Source: Tubulanus polymorphus (lineage: Eukaryota > Nemertea > Palaeonemertea > Tubulaniformes > Tubulanidae). From it: 64,000 nucleotides of DNA. The stretch's first letter is position 1, and every line of letters starts with the position of its first letter. Location of the stretch: assembly GCF_964204645.1 (NCBI RefSeq), contig NC_134036.1, positions 6,337,600 through 6,401,599 of the forward strand, in the 5' to 3' direction. Positions 50,404 through 62,972 of this stretch are shown here, in pieces. The position numbers were made by a program, and so were the translations under genes. The notes below the pieces were generated by a model that worked only from the letters and a program-made list of their open reading frames with translations, was not told the origin of the DNA and ran no database searches.

Positions 50404-53400
50404 TTATCTATTTTTACGGTGTTGCCTGCGTTTAGTTTTTGCTCGAATGGATTTCATATCGATAGTCAGTATTGTGTAAAGGAGGGGATTGAGGGACGAG
50501 TTGATCGGTAAGAAAAGAACCGCCAGCCAAGCCGCCACCTGATTCGGTATTTCTACCCGTAATACCGCGCAAAACTGAACGCTTATTAACGGCAGCCAGC
50601 AAAATAAATTACACAGATTTATCACCAAACTCCTGCGCGCTAAAACTAGTTCTGTAGGGTCAATTCTACCCGAACCGGCCCTACTTCCAGATACGAGTCG
50701 GTACATTTGCGCATAAGTGGCCATTATCGTAGAAAGAATGAAAAAGTTGGTTAATGAAAAAATAGCGAATGAATATTGCCAGGCGTTGACATCAATTGAA
50801 ACCAAATTCATAGGTAAACAAACTCCGGTAGTGCCGTAGAAATTGTCTCCAAAGTAAGAGATGGGTGTAAGAGGTAGCATTGCAATAACACACAAAACAA
50901 TCCAACATGCGCAACAAATGATACACGCATATCTCGGAGATGTAATTGGGTTATCAGAGAATGGGTCTACGATATTTGAGAATCTATGACGTGTCATGAT
51001 TAGTAAAAATATCAACGAACCTTCGCAAGAAATAGTGACCACTACTCCAGCAAGACGACAAATCAAACTGTTCGTCCATGATTCCGAATTGAGAAAGTAA
51101 ATGCCTTTGTAGATATAATCAGCTCCAGCGATCAGAAACAAATATATAGACATCATAAAATCACACACAGCAACATTAATGATGATGATGTCTGAAAATG
51201 GATTTGAGGAGGAGAATCGAATCGCTCGAATGCGAATAGAAATGACAATTCCATTAGCGATGAAACTGAATGAAGCGATCACCCAAATTATAGCTCTGAG
51301 GACTGTGTTACCCATCAGATCAGAACAAGAGGAAAATTGATCAGCTTCAGGAAGGCACTGGTCAACATTCGGAGCCATGCAACAAAATTTGTAAGCATCT
51401 GAAATTAAAGAGACTAATGACGTCAGATTGTTGAAAACATTCTTTTTTACGGAAATAACTTTATAGTTGTTGGTCATATCAAGGGTTTCAAGTGAAGTTA
51501 ATCCAGAAAATGCGTAAAGCGAAATATGATCGATTCTGTTACTGCTGATATTCAACGACTGTAATGTAGGTAAACCTGTGAATACATTCCTACCAAGCAC
51601 AACCAACCTAAGTCCGTGAAGATCGAGAACTTTAAGCGACATTAAATCTTGAAAGGTATCATCTTCTAAATGACGTATTGGATTATTCGTTATCAATAAC
51701 TCTTTCAAACTATACAAACCAGTGAATGTATTTGCCGATAATGATGTTAAGTTGTTATATGTAATATCTAATGTATGTAAATTATGCAGGTTTGAAAATG
51801 AGTTTGGTGAAATATTAGACAATTCATTGGAGGAGATGTTAAGAATTCGCAAATAAATATATGAATAGAATGTCGACATGTCCAAGATAATTTCATTATT
51901 TGACAAAATTAAAACTCGAGTAGATACTGAGAAAAGACCAGTAATATTTGTTAACCTAGTATTTCTACAGTCCATTAAATGACCTTGACAATTACAAACT
52001 CTAGGGCATGTGGCGTTACAGAAAGCTTCATCATCAGTTGTATGTTTACAACTAACGACACCATCACAAACTTCAGATTGTGGAATACATCTATTTTCCT
52101 GGCTACATTTAAACATCCCCGGACATGAAAATTTCTCGCAGTTTTGCTCATCTTCTGAATTAGGACAATCTGATTGACCGTCGCACACCTGTCTGATCGG
52201 TATGCAGTACGATGCTGGACATTTTACAGTACCAGCTGGACATTCGAATTCTTCACATCTCAATACGTGCTCAAGATTTCTACAAACCAGGTAACCATAC
52301 GCCAATTTATCTAGGATACATCTGTGACGTCTTGAATAACAATGAGGAGAATTGAAAGAACATCTTTGTTCATCAGATTTCGCGCAGAGATTTGTGAAGT
52401 TAGTCGTACAGTGGTTTTCATCATTACAACGTATCGTAGGATTCACTGTAATATTTGTATTTATTACAAGTTCATCTTCTTCGAGGCTTCCACTGCAATC
52501 CACGACACCATCCTGAACTAACTGAGAACTAATACAGTCTCCACTGTCACATAGGAATCCCTGACATAGTTGAGCGTTGCATCCTTTTTCATCGGTGGTG
52601 TCTTTACAGTTAGTTACTCCGTCACATCTATTAGACCCATTGACACATTGGCCACTTTTGCAGCGAAATTGTTCGGACAAACACGGGGTATGAAAACACG
52701 AGTTCTCATCAGAACCATCCACACAATCCCGTATGAAATCACAGAATCCACTTATTGATATAACCTGGCCATCAAAACATTGAAAATTTATAACTGTACA
52801 ATTGAATTCATATCAAAACATTGAAAATTTATAACTGTACAATTGAATTCATCTTCGCCGTGTTGACAGTCGTGTCTGGTATCACATACGCGGTGGTTGC
52901 TGATACATCTTTGATCGTTACATTTATACTGCCACGATTTACAACCGCTTATAGAAGCTAACTCTTCATCAGTTACATTGTATGAACACAGAACAGAATG
53001 AGCTGTATCTGTTGTATTATCAAACTGTTTAATTATCCATTTAACTGATTGAATATAAGTTATTTCATCCCTAGTAACAATTGGGTTTATTATTATCCCG
53101 TGATTCCTAAGACCATTTGTTAGAATAGCGCCATACTGGTGCCGATGATGAAATCTACCAATCAACAGTTCAGCGTGTATCAGATCCTGTAACACACCTA
53201 GATCACCATGGATATCATGACACATTTCTTTCGCTCTCACGATGTCTAAATTTAGATTTTTGTTCCAATCTGACAGTATCTGATAACATTTTCCAGCTAT
53301 ACTTAGCCAACCTGATGTACAAGTTGCATGTATTGCATTATTTATAACTTTTTGTTTATTAGTTCGGGATGTCGCATTATTTGTTAAATTTTGCTCCAGC

Positions 53401-53681
53401 TCAGTAATATATTTATTGTTATCAATTGTTGCCACTTCACAAATGAAACTCGTGTGAACTTCTTCGATTCCGCAAGGGAATCGAACCCAGTTCGCTGATC
53501 CTCGTGGATTATTCAGTATCATCGCTGTACACAGCATATTGACGTCATTTATCGGTTGTTTTCTGAGAGGAGATATCAATCCTTGAATAACTTCTGGTAT
53601 CGTGTCGTTATTTGTAGGTTTATACCACTCTGTGTAGCTCAATGGTTTCCCATCAGTCCAGGTATAATAACCAGATTCAGC
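50404..53681 (-). CDS. Receptor copy C, exon 3: CTLD remainder, CTLD2, LDLa array, LRR, 7TM (one frameshift)
   Basis: Begins after the acceptor gattttcag (53682) with AESGYYTWTDGKPLSYTEW, in phase 0 with exon 2. CTLD2 (CTSGWLSIAGKCYQIL...) is intact and leads into LDLa1 (CKSWQYKCNDQRCISNHRVC). An exact 41-bp tandem duplication (52771-52811 and 52812-52852) then breaks the frame, giving a stop at 52788-52790. After it the frame is open for more than 770 codons: LDLa modules with DGSDENSC, CDGQSDCPNSEDEQNC and similar motifs, an LRR N-cap (CPRVCNCQGHLMDC), about six LRRs, the FCCM...CSDLM hinge and seven helices with NPLLYT. This is the least damaged copy: removing one repeat unit would restore one frame through the whole exon. 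The receptor is probably functional if the duplication is an allele or assembly artefact. Confidence 0.88.
52771..52852. repeat. Exact 41-bp tandem duplication inside the LDLa array
   Basis: Two identical head-to-tail copies of a unit beginning atcaaaacattgaaaattta and ending caattgaattcat. 41 is not a multiple of three, so it shifts the coding frame of copy C. Confidence 0.95.
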
Positions 53682-53756
53682 CTGAAAATCAGTAACCATA
53701 TTTTTATGCTGGTTCACTACGTAGAACTCCTGATATGCAACTGAAGGTTCAACAAG

Positions 53757-53853
<97 letters not shown>

Positions 53854-54365
53854 ACCTAATACACCAAAAGGGGACTTATGTGTTCGAAAAGTATCAAATA
53901 TTGAGCAATTTTGAATCTAATGCGTCAATTTTTATGTGAGGGAAATAGACATCGATCACAAATGCGCATTAGAAAAAATGGCCATTTTATTGAACAAGTC
54001 CAGAGAAGCTCAATTGCTAAAACGGACAAACAATTTTATCATGTAGAAATCTATCTCGGTCGATTTCTTTTCAATGTCAAATAGAAGCAGATCATTTATC
54101 AACAAACGAACACAACGCAATAATATATATATATTTCTTGCACTCGTTCGACCTCATTTTAAAGGAACGTACAAAAGCACGGTAGTGCTCAGCCATGCAT
54201 AAATTTTTGCACATCAACATTCCATCTTCGAGAAAATTTCCAGGTCTACTAATTCTAATTCCAAAAATGTATGTCAATTATAGTTAATGAATAATTAATC
54301 TTAAAGCTGCGGCAACACTTTTTTCGCAGAAACCCGGTATTGTAGGTGTTACAACTATCATTTAC
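53682..54365 (-). other. Intron 2 of copy C, with (TA)n
   Basis: GT at 54365 and AG at 53682, 684 bp. It is larger than the corresponding intron in A (405 bp) and much larger than in B (105 bp), partly because of the (TA)n tract. The part next to the donor resembles intron 2 of A. Confidence 0.8.
53759..53849. repeat. (TA)n microsatellite in intron 2 of copy C
   Basis: About 90 bases of uninterrupted TA, ~80 bases from the acceptor. Introns 2 of copies A and B lack it. Confidence 0.95.
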
Positions 54366-55700
54366 CTGTATCTTGAGACCGATCATTATAATCAGCGCTT
54401 TTTGTGAATAACCTTCCTGAATCAGAGGTCTAGCAGCAAATAGTGATTTGATAGAAATCATTTCCTTTTCCGAGTTGATACTGAGTAGATGTCCCGCGTA
54501 CTTCTGTCTACAATACAATTCAGCATTCTCCCAATTCAGGCGTTCATCTCTGATGTATTTTACGCATGCAATTCCCGAATCTAGAAATCCTGATTTACAG
54601 ACATTATCACGTCGTTTTACCGGTAACTGTTTTTCTAAAATGAATTGGATACGGAATATGGGAATTCGGTTTTTGATTTCGAACCAATTGGACGTTTCCC
54701 ATAAACTGTAAAACGTAACTCCCGGTTCAGCAAAAGAATCGCAAAGTTTTACTACGTGTCGAGCTTTGCTTTTTATGTTATAACTGTCGTAACTTATTTC
54801 CTGGACGAACAAGATGGATTCCAGATGAAGTCGGGATTCCTTGTTGCACGCCGTCTTTTCCATAGTTTTGATGACGAATCGGTAAAACTGAATTCGGGTT
54901 CTTATAATTCTGAATTCGACTGCGTATTTCACTGTGACAGACGAACTTCCAGCAGATCTCGGATAGTTGGGAGACTGAATAATTCCACAGTCACCTTCCC
55001 TTCGCAGTCCATACCAGTCAATGCTTGTGTCGTGTCTCTTCAACGTTTGGCAAATACGCCGCAATTCAACAATGAATGGGAATCTTAAAAAGTAATTCGC
55101 TTCCCCGAATGTTACAGTGTGCAGTACGAGACTGTTATTCAGGCGCTGAAAGCTAAGAGCCATGTATCGACTACAATCCACGGTAGCTGGCATATGATCA
55201 GGCCTGCATCCGCCAATTTCATATTCGTATTGTGAAAATATGTGAATTCTATGTAGGGGAACTCTTCGGTTTTCGGGTGTTATCTTGAAACAGTCTGACG
55301 TAATTGTCACCTGGCGTTCTCCCTCCCGGAGGGCATAACCGTCACAGTCGGTCGGACGTAACATTAAAGCACCGCTGCCTCTCCGCATACCACGACTCTT
55401 AGAATAACCTACTACGATTACCGACCCGCCCGATGTAATCAGACTGATGAGACTTCGTCGATGACCCCGTGAACCGGGACAATACGGACCGTAGCGTCTA
55501 GCCGTGAAATTACCACCGTCGTATATGTAGTATCCGGTATTTTCACAATTCACTGACAGCACCGTGATATCAAGCTTCTTTTCATTTATAACCATTTTCC
55601 ATTTGAATTCATAAAGCATCACGCGATACTTTAACTTCCACGTTGAAAATGGTAGCAGCGAATGACATTCCAGCGATGATGCATATAATTTTCTAGGTAT
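54366..55700 (-). CDS. Receptor copy C, exon 2: CUB-like modules and start of CTLD1
   Basis: Starts after the acceptor atacatttag (55701) with IPRKLYASSLECHSLLPFS and ends at the donor ATACAG|GTAAATGA (54366/54365). It is open for 445 codons, phase 0 at both ends. Contents parallel copy A: IYDGGNFTARRYGPYCPG, DCDGYALREGE, a CUB start CGIIQSPNYPRSAG, and the first half of the lectin domain (GIACVKYIRDERLNWENAEL, HLLSINSEKEM). No lesion. Confidence 0.87.
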
Positions 55701-55799
55701 CTAAATGTATAAGATTTGTGGGAAATATTTATTCATTTTATCATAACAAAATTCTTCGCACGAGTTGAAATCCGAGTGTATCCAAAATTTCATATTTAC

Positions 55800-57056
55800 C
55801 CGTTGTTTACGGATGTAAAGTTCTGACATCGATATTGATTTCGTTCTGAAGTCTATTCTCATATTCGACCCTGTGATGTTCGGGATCGTTAGAACGCACA
55901 GTACGACGAGGAATCCGTCAGATTTAACACTCGGTAATTGCAGGTAGTTGTAACCGAGTAATATAGCAGTTCCCACGTCGCGTAACCCTTCTTGTTTATA
56001 TACACCAATGACGTCAGCGGATATGACGAGATCACGTGTCCAGTTGAAGACGACGTACTGTAACACCTGCACTGTGATAGACCAGCAGTGTAAGTGTTTT
56101 GATCGAGTTATTACGTGTAAACTGCTGTCATCAGGAATGAGTACTCCCGACTTGTTATTAGCGATCTGAATCAACGGATTAGAAACGTTCCAATCCGATA
56201 TTCTATAAGTCCGAATTAGAAGTTTAGTCGTTGATCTGTGGTGATTTGTCGTAGTAATCATCGCCTCGTTTGTTTTGGTATAAAAAGATGACGGTTGTTG
56301 TCCGCGTTGTACGCCTATAATCGCTATCGGTTCCCTGCTGGTGTTCCAGCCATCATAGATTCGAAAATTCGCCGCTGGATCGACATTACCGATGAGCCAT
56401 ACATCTATGTCCATTTCGACGAAGGTAAAATTCATTCCTAAACCAATCGGCAGGGCGTCCCATTTCATGAACACATGACACTTAGCGCCACAGAACATTT
56501 CGAATTTGTATCCAGTTGATGTGTTTAATTCCTTTATTTTAAAGGACCGTCTTCCACAGTTGTGACTGATTTTTATTCGGCTCCGTTCACAACGATATAT
56601 GATATAAACGCGACTACCTCGCGCACCGTCGATGTTACTCCTAAACATCAACGAGATCGAATCGTTACGAACGACGTCATAGTGTCCCTTGCCGCTGAAG
56701 TTTCTCCCGTCAACGAATAGGTAGTTATCACTATCGACTATTGACGGCTCGATGTCGTAGTGAACTTGGACGTGAAAAGTTCCCGGTAAAGAGCTATTGA
56801 TGAACCAACGACATTCAACACCGCGCGTAAACGACGGGTAATTCGGTGAAACGATGTAACCGGACGTAGAATCTAGCGGGTACCACGTGTTGTTACAAGA
56901 CGAACTTACCGTCACAGACGATTCCTCGATAGAATCTGCGCGATCAGCGCGCGCGATGCGAACTTGACAGACGATCAGCGACGCTATAAACAGCGCTCTC
57001 AGTCGCTGCTCCATACCGAACAACATCACTGCGACAGAATGAACGATATTCGTCAA
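55800..57056 (-). CDS. Receptor copy C, exon 1: signal peptide and CUB-like modules
   Basis: Open from Met at 57056; the preferred start is Met at 57014 (MEQRLRALFIASLIVCQVR), giving a cleavable signal peptide. From the first Met, CUB1 covers about residues 54-157 (C54, SGYIVSPNYPS, CRWFINSS, EPSIVDSDNYLFVDG). A CUB-like segment at about 165-290 ends with IYDGWNT...SSFYTKTN. A third, at about 320-430, starts CWSITVQVLQYVVFNWTRD. In CUB1 the conserved Cys in the IFC.DNY motif of A and B is replaced (IVDSDNY). It ends at the donor CAACGG|GTAAAT (55800/55799), followed by a 99-bp intron. Confidence 0.87.
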
Positions 57057-57180
57057 GTTTCAAAAATGCGTTTATTGGTCGCATCAAGATCCGTTCTCAT
57101 CCAATCAGAAAAAGTTGCTCCGCCGAATTGAAAATTCTTGAAATATTTTCAGAAAAAAATACGCACCTTTGAAATTCAAC
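57057..57180 (-). promoter_or_regulatory. Conserved promoter-proximal block with inverted CCAAT pair (copy C)
   Basis: ATTGG at 57074-57078 and CCAAT at 57101-57105, 27 bases start to start as in A and B, within the same atccgttctcatccaatcag block. Confidence 0.42.
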
Positions 57181-57334
57181 CAAAGAAAAAAATGTTGCAA
57201 CGGCACACAGAATTCCATCTTTTCATTTTTCGCAATTTTATATTCTATGTTTGATTTGTTCGAATATTATATTTCTCATTATTATATGTTGTGTTCGTAA
57301 AGTCGTTATGCGTCATACTCTCAAAACAACGATG

Positions 57335-57438
57335 CCCAGTTTTATAGACTAGTTCAAACTTTAACCGGGGGCTAACTTGATTCATTTTCAATTGAGTTAG
57401 CCCCCGGGTTAAAGGTAATACCAGTCTATAAAACCGGG
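57335..57438. mobile_element. Palindromic MITE-like hairpin (copy C flank)
   Basis: Counterpart of 16035-16140. The arms are agttttatagact / ccagtctataaaac outside and aaccgggggctaact / agttagcccccgggtt inside, around gattcattttcaattg. It is a better palindrome than the copy near A. Confidence 0.55.
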
Positions 57439-58349
<911 letters not shown>

Positions 58350-59811
58350 TTATGCCTTATGATAGAAAAAAAAAAAAAACAATAACAATATTCGTTTGAA
58401 AATAAAGATTTCTCGTCGACAAAATCTGGAGATTCCACTGGGCCTAGCTGCACAGTCGTGAGTTAAGGCCAAAAGTGGTGTTACATCTTTAACACGGAAC
58501 GAGTTTATACTGGACTTTAGTTGTTAGATTGGGCATAGAATCAAGTTGGACTGAGACTGGTCTTAGATCTAAGGCATGGCTCCTGCAACAGACCCCTCGA
58601 TTCAAACTGCATCGCAGACTAAGATAGATTATAGCCGAACAAATGCGTTCGTATTCGCAATATCTTGCTTATATCAGCATTTCTAGAATTCTAGAATTTC
58701 TAGAGAGCGGGAGAGAGAGATACCGAATAGATAATACAGCGTGGCGTATATAAGTTAAACGCCTGGAGGCAGTTACTGTAAAAACGGTCTAAACTTTCTG
58801 TGCACGACAGCGGATTTCAGCATGTATCATGTATCCGTCTAGATCAAAGATATATTTACACTGATTTCGTGCGCCGCAAGAAAACCAGCGAATAACTAAT
58901 TTATAAATCACAATTACACAAAACCTTAAGTCTTATGATATAGGAAAAAACCTTGAAAAAACCTAAATTAGTATATTACAAAGTTTAAGGATTGTGCAAC
59001 GATTATCATGTTTGCCGCGAATGTGGACAAATCGATTGGATTCATCGATGTATTTTGAGGAGCGATAAAGTTTTATTTCTATCAGGGAAAACTTTTGAGA
59101 CGATAGTGTCAGTATTCGGTTGATTAGTGATTAGATTCATTAGATTTGAAGATTTTAGACTAGCTCATTGCGTGCGATTCATATTCTTTCTCGTTTAAGG
59201 GAAGCAACCTTACGCGCCCTGGAATTAAAACGTTTTTGCAAAATTATTTGATAATGGATATGATTGTACGCAAGTAATATGTAGATGTTCATTTTACTTA
59301 TTTCTAGCTTTATGGCGACAGCGAAGCGCGTTTTCCGCTGCCCGCTATTTATTGAGGAAGACGGTTCCGATAAAATAGCGAAAAACAACGCAATGTTAAA
59401 TGTAACAAAATATCAGAAATATTTCTGGTAGGAACTTCCAACCTAGCACTTTGATAGTTTTTCATTGCAATATGTATAATCGATACTATTGTTTAATTGG
59501 GATCCATAGAATCTACATAATCTATTTCTGATTCGGAATAGCCGTCATTCGTGAAAATATGCTAGAATAAACTAAAAAAGATACAAATGTGGAATATGCA
59601 CGGTGTCTGATATTGATTTTCGTTGTAATGCAATAAAATCATACTTACGTTGAACATTTGACGCGGTAAGAATTGTAGGCTTAGAGCGCTGCGATTCATA
59701 CAGCGAGTGTATGACACGTGGATTGTGTTTACACAGAGGACAGCGTGCGCGCGGTAGCAGAATATGGCGAAAAGTTTCTTTTGAAAATATTTCGTCCAAG
59801 TAATGATTTAA

Positions 59812-60017
59812 ATTTGGTGGCTGATTCGGGCCACGCCGACATTTTTCGAGCACGAAAAATCTCAAAACAAAATTGATAGCGAGAAAACGAATATTAACGC
59901 GAGAAGACAAATATTAGCGCAAGAAAACAAATATTTAGCGCGAGAAAACAAAATAATATGTTTTCTCGCGCTAAATATTTGTTTTCTCGCGCTAATGTTT
60001 GTTTTGGGGACCCCTGG
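59812..60017. mobile_element. Palindromic insertion with repeated 20-base modules
   Basis: Present here but absent from the matching position near 22465. It contains the module gcgagaaaacaaatattagc three to four times, then the same module inverted twice, making a long stem around the loop aaataata at 59951-59958. It is probably a MITE or other foldback insertion younger than the A/C duplication. Confidence 0.6.
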
Positions 60018-60611
60018 AAATGACCGTGAGTGCGTTGCAAGCCGCGGACGAAACGGCGTATCCTACTGATCTGACATTTTTTAACTTCGAATCATAAACA
60101 GTAAACAAGCCAATCATTGATTCATTTACTAGCAGCTTTATTGGATCAAATTATGACACGGAGTTTGAATTATAAATTCAATTCGAGTTAAGCTATTTCT
60201 CAACGTGCAAAACCTTTTCAGTCAGTAGGTATCCTGCCGACTGTGGTTTAGTTTCATAATGGGATATTACCCGAACAACCGCAAATTCATATCCCATTAT
60301 AGGTCCTTATCGCCATAACGATTAGCTACAAAATCCGGCTCTGCATTTTTTGTCGCAACAGTCAGAGCTATAGTAACAACTATCTGCTTTTTTCATGCAA
60401 CGTCGAGTCCCTGAAAGTAAGAAATTGAAAATGGAATTTTGAAGTGAAACAAGCTTTTCTTACTTAAGTCAATGTATAATTCCGAACCCAGAGCATATGT
60501 AGAACCGGTAATGATCCCGACGATTGGGATCTTAGAAGCCACTCATTGTTGTCGATCATTTAGACGAACGAATGTATTTAAGAGTTGCATGTTCATAAGA
60601 TCAATATTTCA

Positions 60612-60770
60612 GGTCAATTGAATGGACTGCCCGCAAAACCAGCTATCCCGCCAGATGGTGCGATGAGCAGTAGATCGTTCGTTGTCAAAATTAGTTCATT
60701 TTCAATTAACTTTGAAATGGATTGTAAGACTCCTGAATCCATGTATTATCACAGCACTCGCCAAATATAA
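60612..60770 (+). CDS. Possible plus-strand terminal exon, duplicate of 23066-23224
   Basis: Acceptor caatatttcag, then QLNGLPAKPAIPPDGAMSSR... ending STRQI, stop. The open frame is kept relative to the copy at 23066, but several residues differ and no domain is known. Confidence 0.22.
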   Translation, partial: GQLNGLPAKPAIPPDGAMSSRSFVVKISSFSINFEMDCKTPESMYYHSTRQI

Positions 60771-61158
60771 AAAACTTTTATTCTTATTATGAGATTTGGA
60801 GATTTTCTTCATAAATAATTGATTCATCTAAGTGAAGAGTTCATTCAGATTTAATTGATTTGAAGATGAAAATTGAACGCGACAAACAATCTACTAGCGA
60901 ACCTAATGGATCCTCGCCTGCCATATGCGGAATCCTCGATTACCACATTAGCACACTGCGGCTACCCCATTGATTCTAATCAGTATATGAGCATGTAATA
61001 TTATCTATGAGATGTAATTCGTTGAATTAATTCGTTCGATAATCATCTACTTAATCGATAAATAACTACTAAATGTGAACTGATAATTACAAATTTTAAT
61101 TAATGCGTATTATTCGTGGAATCGTACGAAATCGTGTATTGTATTCCCGGTTACTTAC

Positions 61159-61234
61159 GTGCGTCTACAATGGCCACGGCACTGACGACAATCACAGCAA
61201 CAGCACACATTCGAGTCATTAAATGAGCCAGCAT
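61159..61234 (-). CDS. Signal-peptide first exon, duplicate of candidate 1
   Basis: MLAHLMTRMCAVAVIVVSAV + AIVDA followed by the donor C|GTAAGT. It has the same 76-base length as 23486-23561, and the hydrophobic core and donor are preserved. The downstream exon is not identified. Confidence 0.45.
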
Positions 61235-62671
61235 TTTCGCGCCTAGAATTTTACTAAAATATTTGAGGCCATGGAAATTACAATATCCGTGATAAGACGA
61301 TGAGCAAAAATCCCACAATGAATCAAAAAAGTTTATTTCAAAATTATAAATATTCCGGGTGATTGCCACCACCCATCTTCAGTCTAAAAAAATAATTTAA
61401 AAATTACCACTCGGAATATTTCTAATTTCAAATAAGCTTTTTAGATTCATTCATATATTGTGGGATTTTAACTCATGAATGATATCTATTAGCAATCACA
61501 AATTCTGATTATGCAAAAACTTTCAACGGGCTCTCAGTTAATGAACATTTTGTCAGGTAATGTACCAGGTTTAGAAAAATGCAGCTCTGCATATAACGGG
61601 TTTTCTGTATTTCTGGTTTGAATGCTGTTCCATAAGTTCATTCTTTTTTAATCTATTGTATCGTATCGTCCTTGCAATCAGAAGGAAAGTACGTTGAAGC
61701 CCAAATTTATAGGGTGCATATATAAATGAAGGTTCCAGCGAGAAACATCAAACTAAAAGGTAAAGAAGAAATCGCGCTGATATCCGTAACCGTTTGTTCA
61801 CATAGAATAATCGCGGCTCGTTGTCGAAAATTCAAATGAAAAGTGTGATAGACATAATAAAGAGCTGAATTTCTGATAAGGTATCGCATTGACTGGAACG
61901 GGAACGGTGTTTTTACTCTCCGCATCCTCGTTTAGACCCTATCTTAATCCAAATACCATCCGAACGAAATTGACAAAATCAGGACTCGCCATAGTTTAGA
62001 CAAGCGTCGTTAGAATCTATTCTTTTTATGAAATTGATGAAATAATTAATCTGCGTTTTTATGTATTTTGTTTAAATCTATTTCTTATTTCAACATTTGA
62101 TCGTAAAAAATATAGATTTGAATTACCAGTATTTTATCGACGGACCTACCTCAGTCGCTTGTTCTGACGTATTCAACTTTTCGAATCGAAAATGTCTCGT
62201 TTTCCCGAGCTAGCACAGTCGACGAATGAATAAAACACATCGCGCGTAAAATAGTATACGTGTTGAAATAGAAATCGAAATTATAGCGATATACTACACA
62301 CAGCTCGATATAGATTGAAACTCGCGTCGATGTGTTTGTTCAATCGCTTCGCACCCGGCTCTTCAAAATCGATCCACGCGCATCACTATCTCACTCACAC
62401 TGAGCCATGAGTATAATGTTTCGAACCTACGGGATATCATTATGTATATTTAAATCAGCTGTCGCCTTTCATAATTTATGAATATAAATTTTTCATATGC
62501 TGTTTGAGTATTTTCGCTCGTGTGCGGTGAATACCTACACAGAACGCATCATTCTGACTAGAAACAGGTCTTAAATTGCGATTGAAAGTGACTATTGAAT
62601 CCGATCGATATTTTTGATTGGAGGTTTCCTACGCGTGTTTTGTCGACCACTATGTGCGGTCCCGACTACTG
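61235..62671. other. Non-coding interval, collinear with 23562-25018
   Basis: Near-copy of the copy A flank with small indels. I see no supported gene. Confidence 0.5.
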
Positions 62672-62972
62672 CCTCCCCAGGTAGGGATTCGAACCTGATG
62701 GCGTCGCTACACTCGGCCACGGCACGAAACCCTGCCACAATAGACCGAATGCGGCACCGATCAGATTGTTCGTTGTATAATCACTAAAGCAAAGTTCACG
62801 GAAGAACTATCGATCGGATAACCCGGACTAAATTGGATAAAACGGGTTTTCTAATTGGCTAATATTGTAATCATCTAAGCTTCGTGTGCATCTGTACACT
62901 CGGTCTAGTGTGGCAGGGTTTCGTACCGCGGCAATCTCGATGCCGTCATGTTCGAATCCCTGCTGGGGGAGG
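62672..62972. repeat. Divergent inverted pair of tRNA-like units
   Basis: A minus-oriented unit (B-box complement gggattcgaacctg at about 62684-62697) and a plus-oriented unit (gttcgaatccctgctggggg at 62949-62968), separated by about 160 bases. Same layout as 25019-25316. The plus unit here keeps a canonical GTTCGAATCC B-box that its counterpart at 25240 has lost. Confidence 0.45.
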
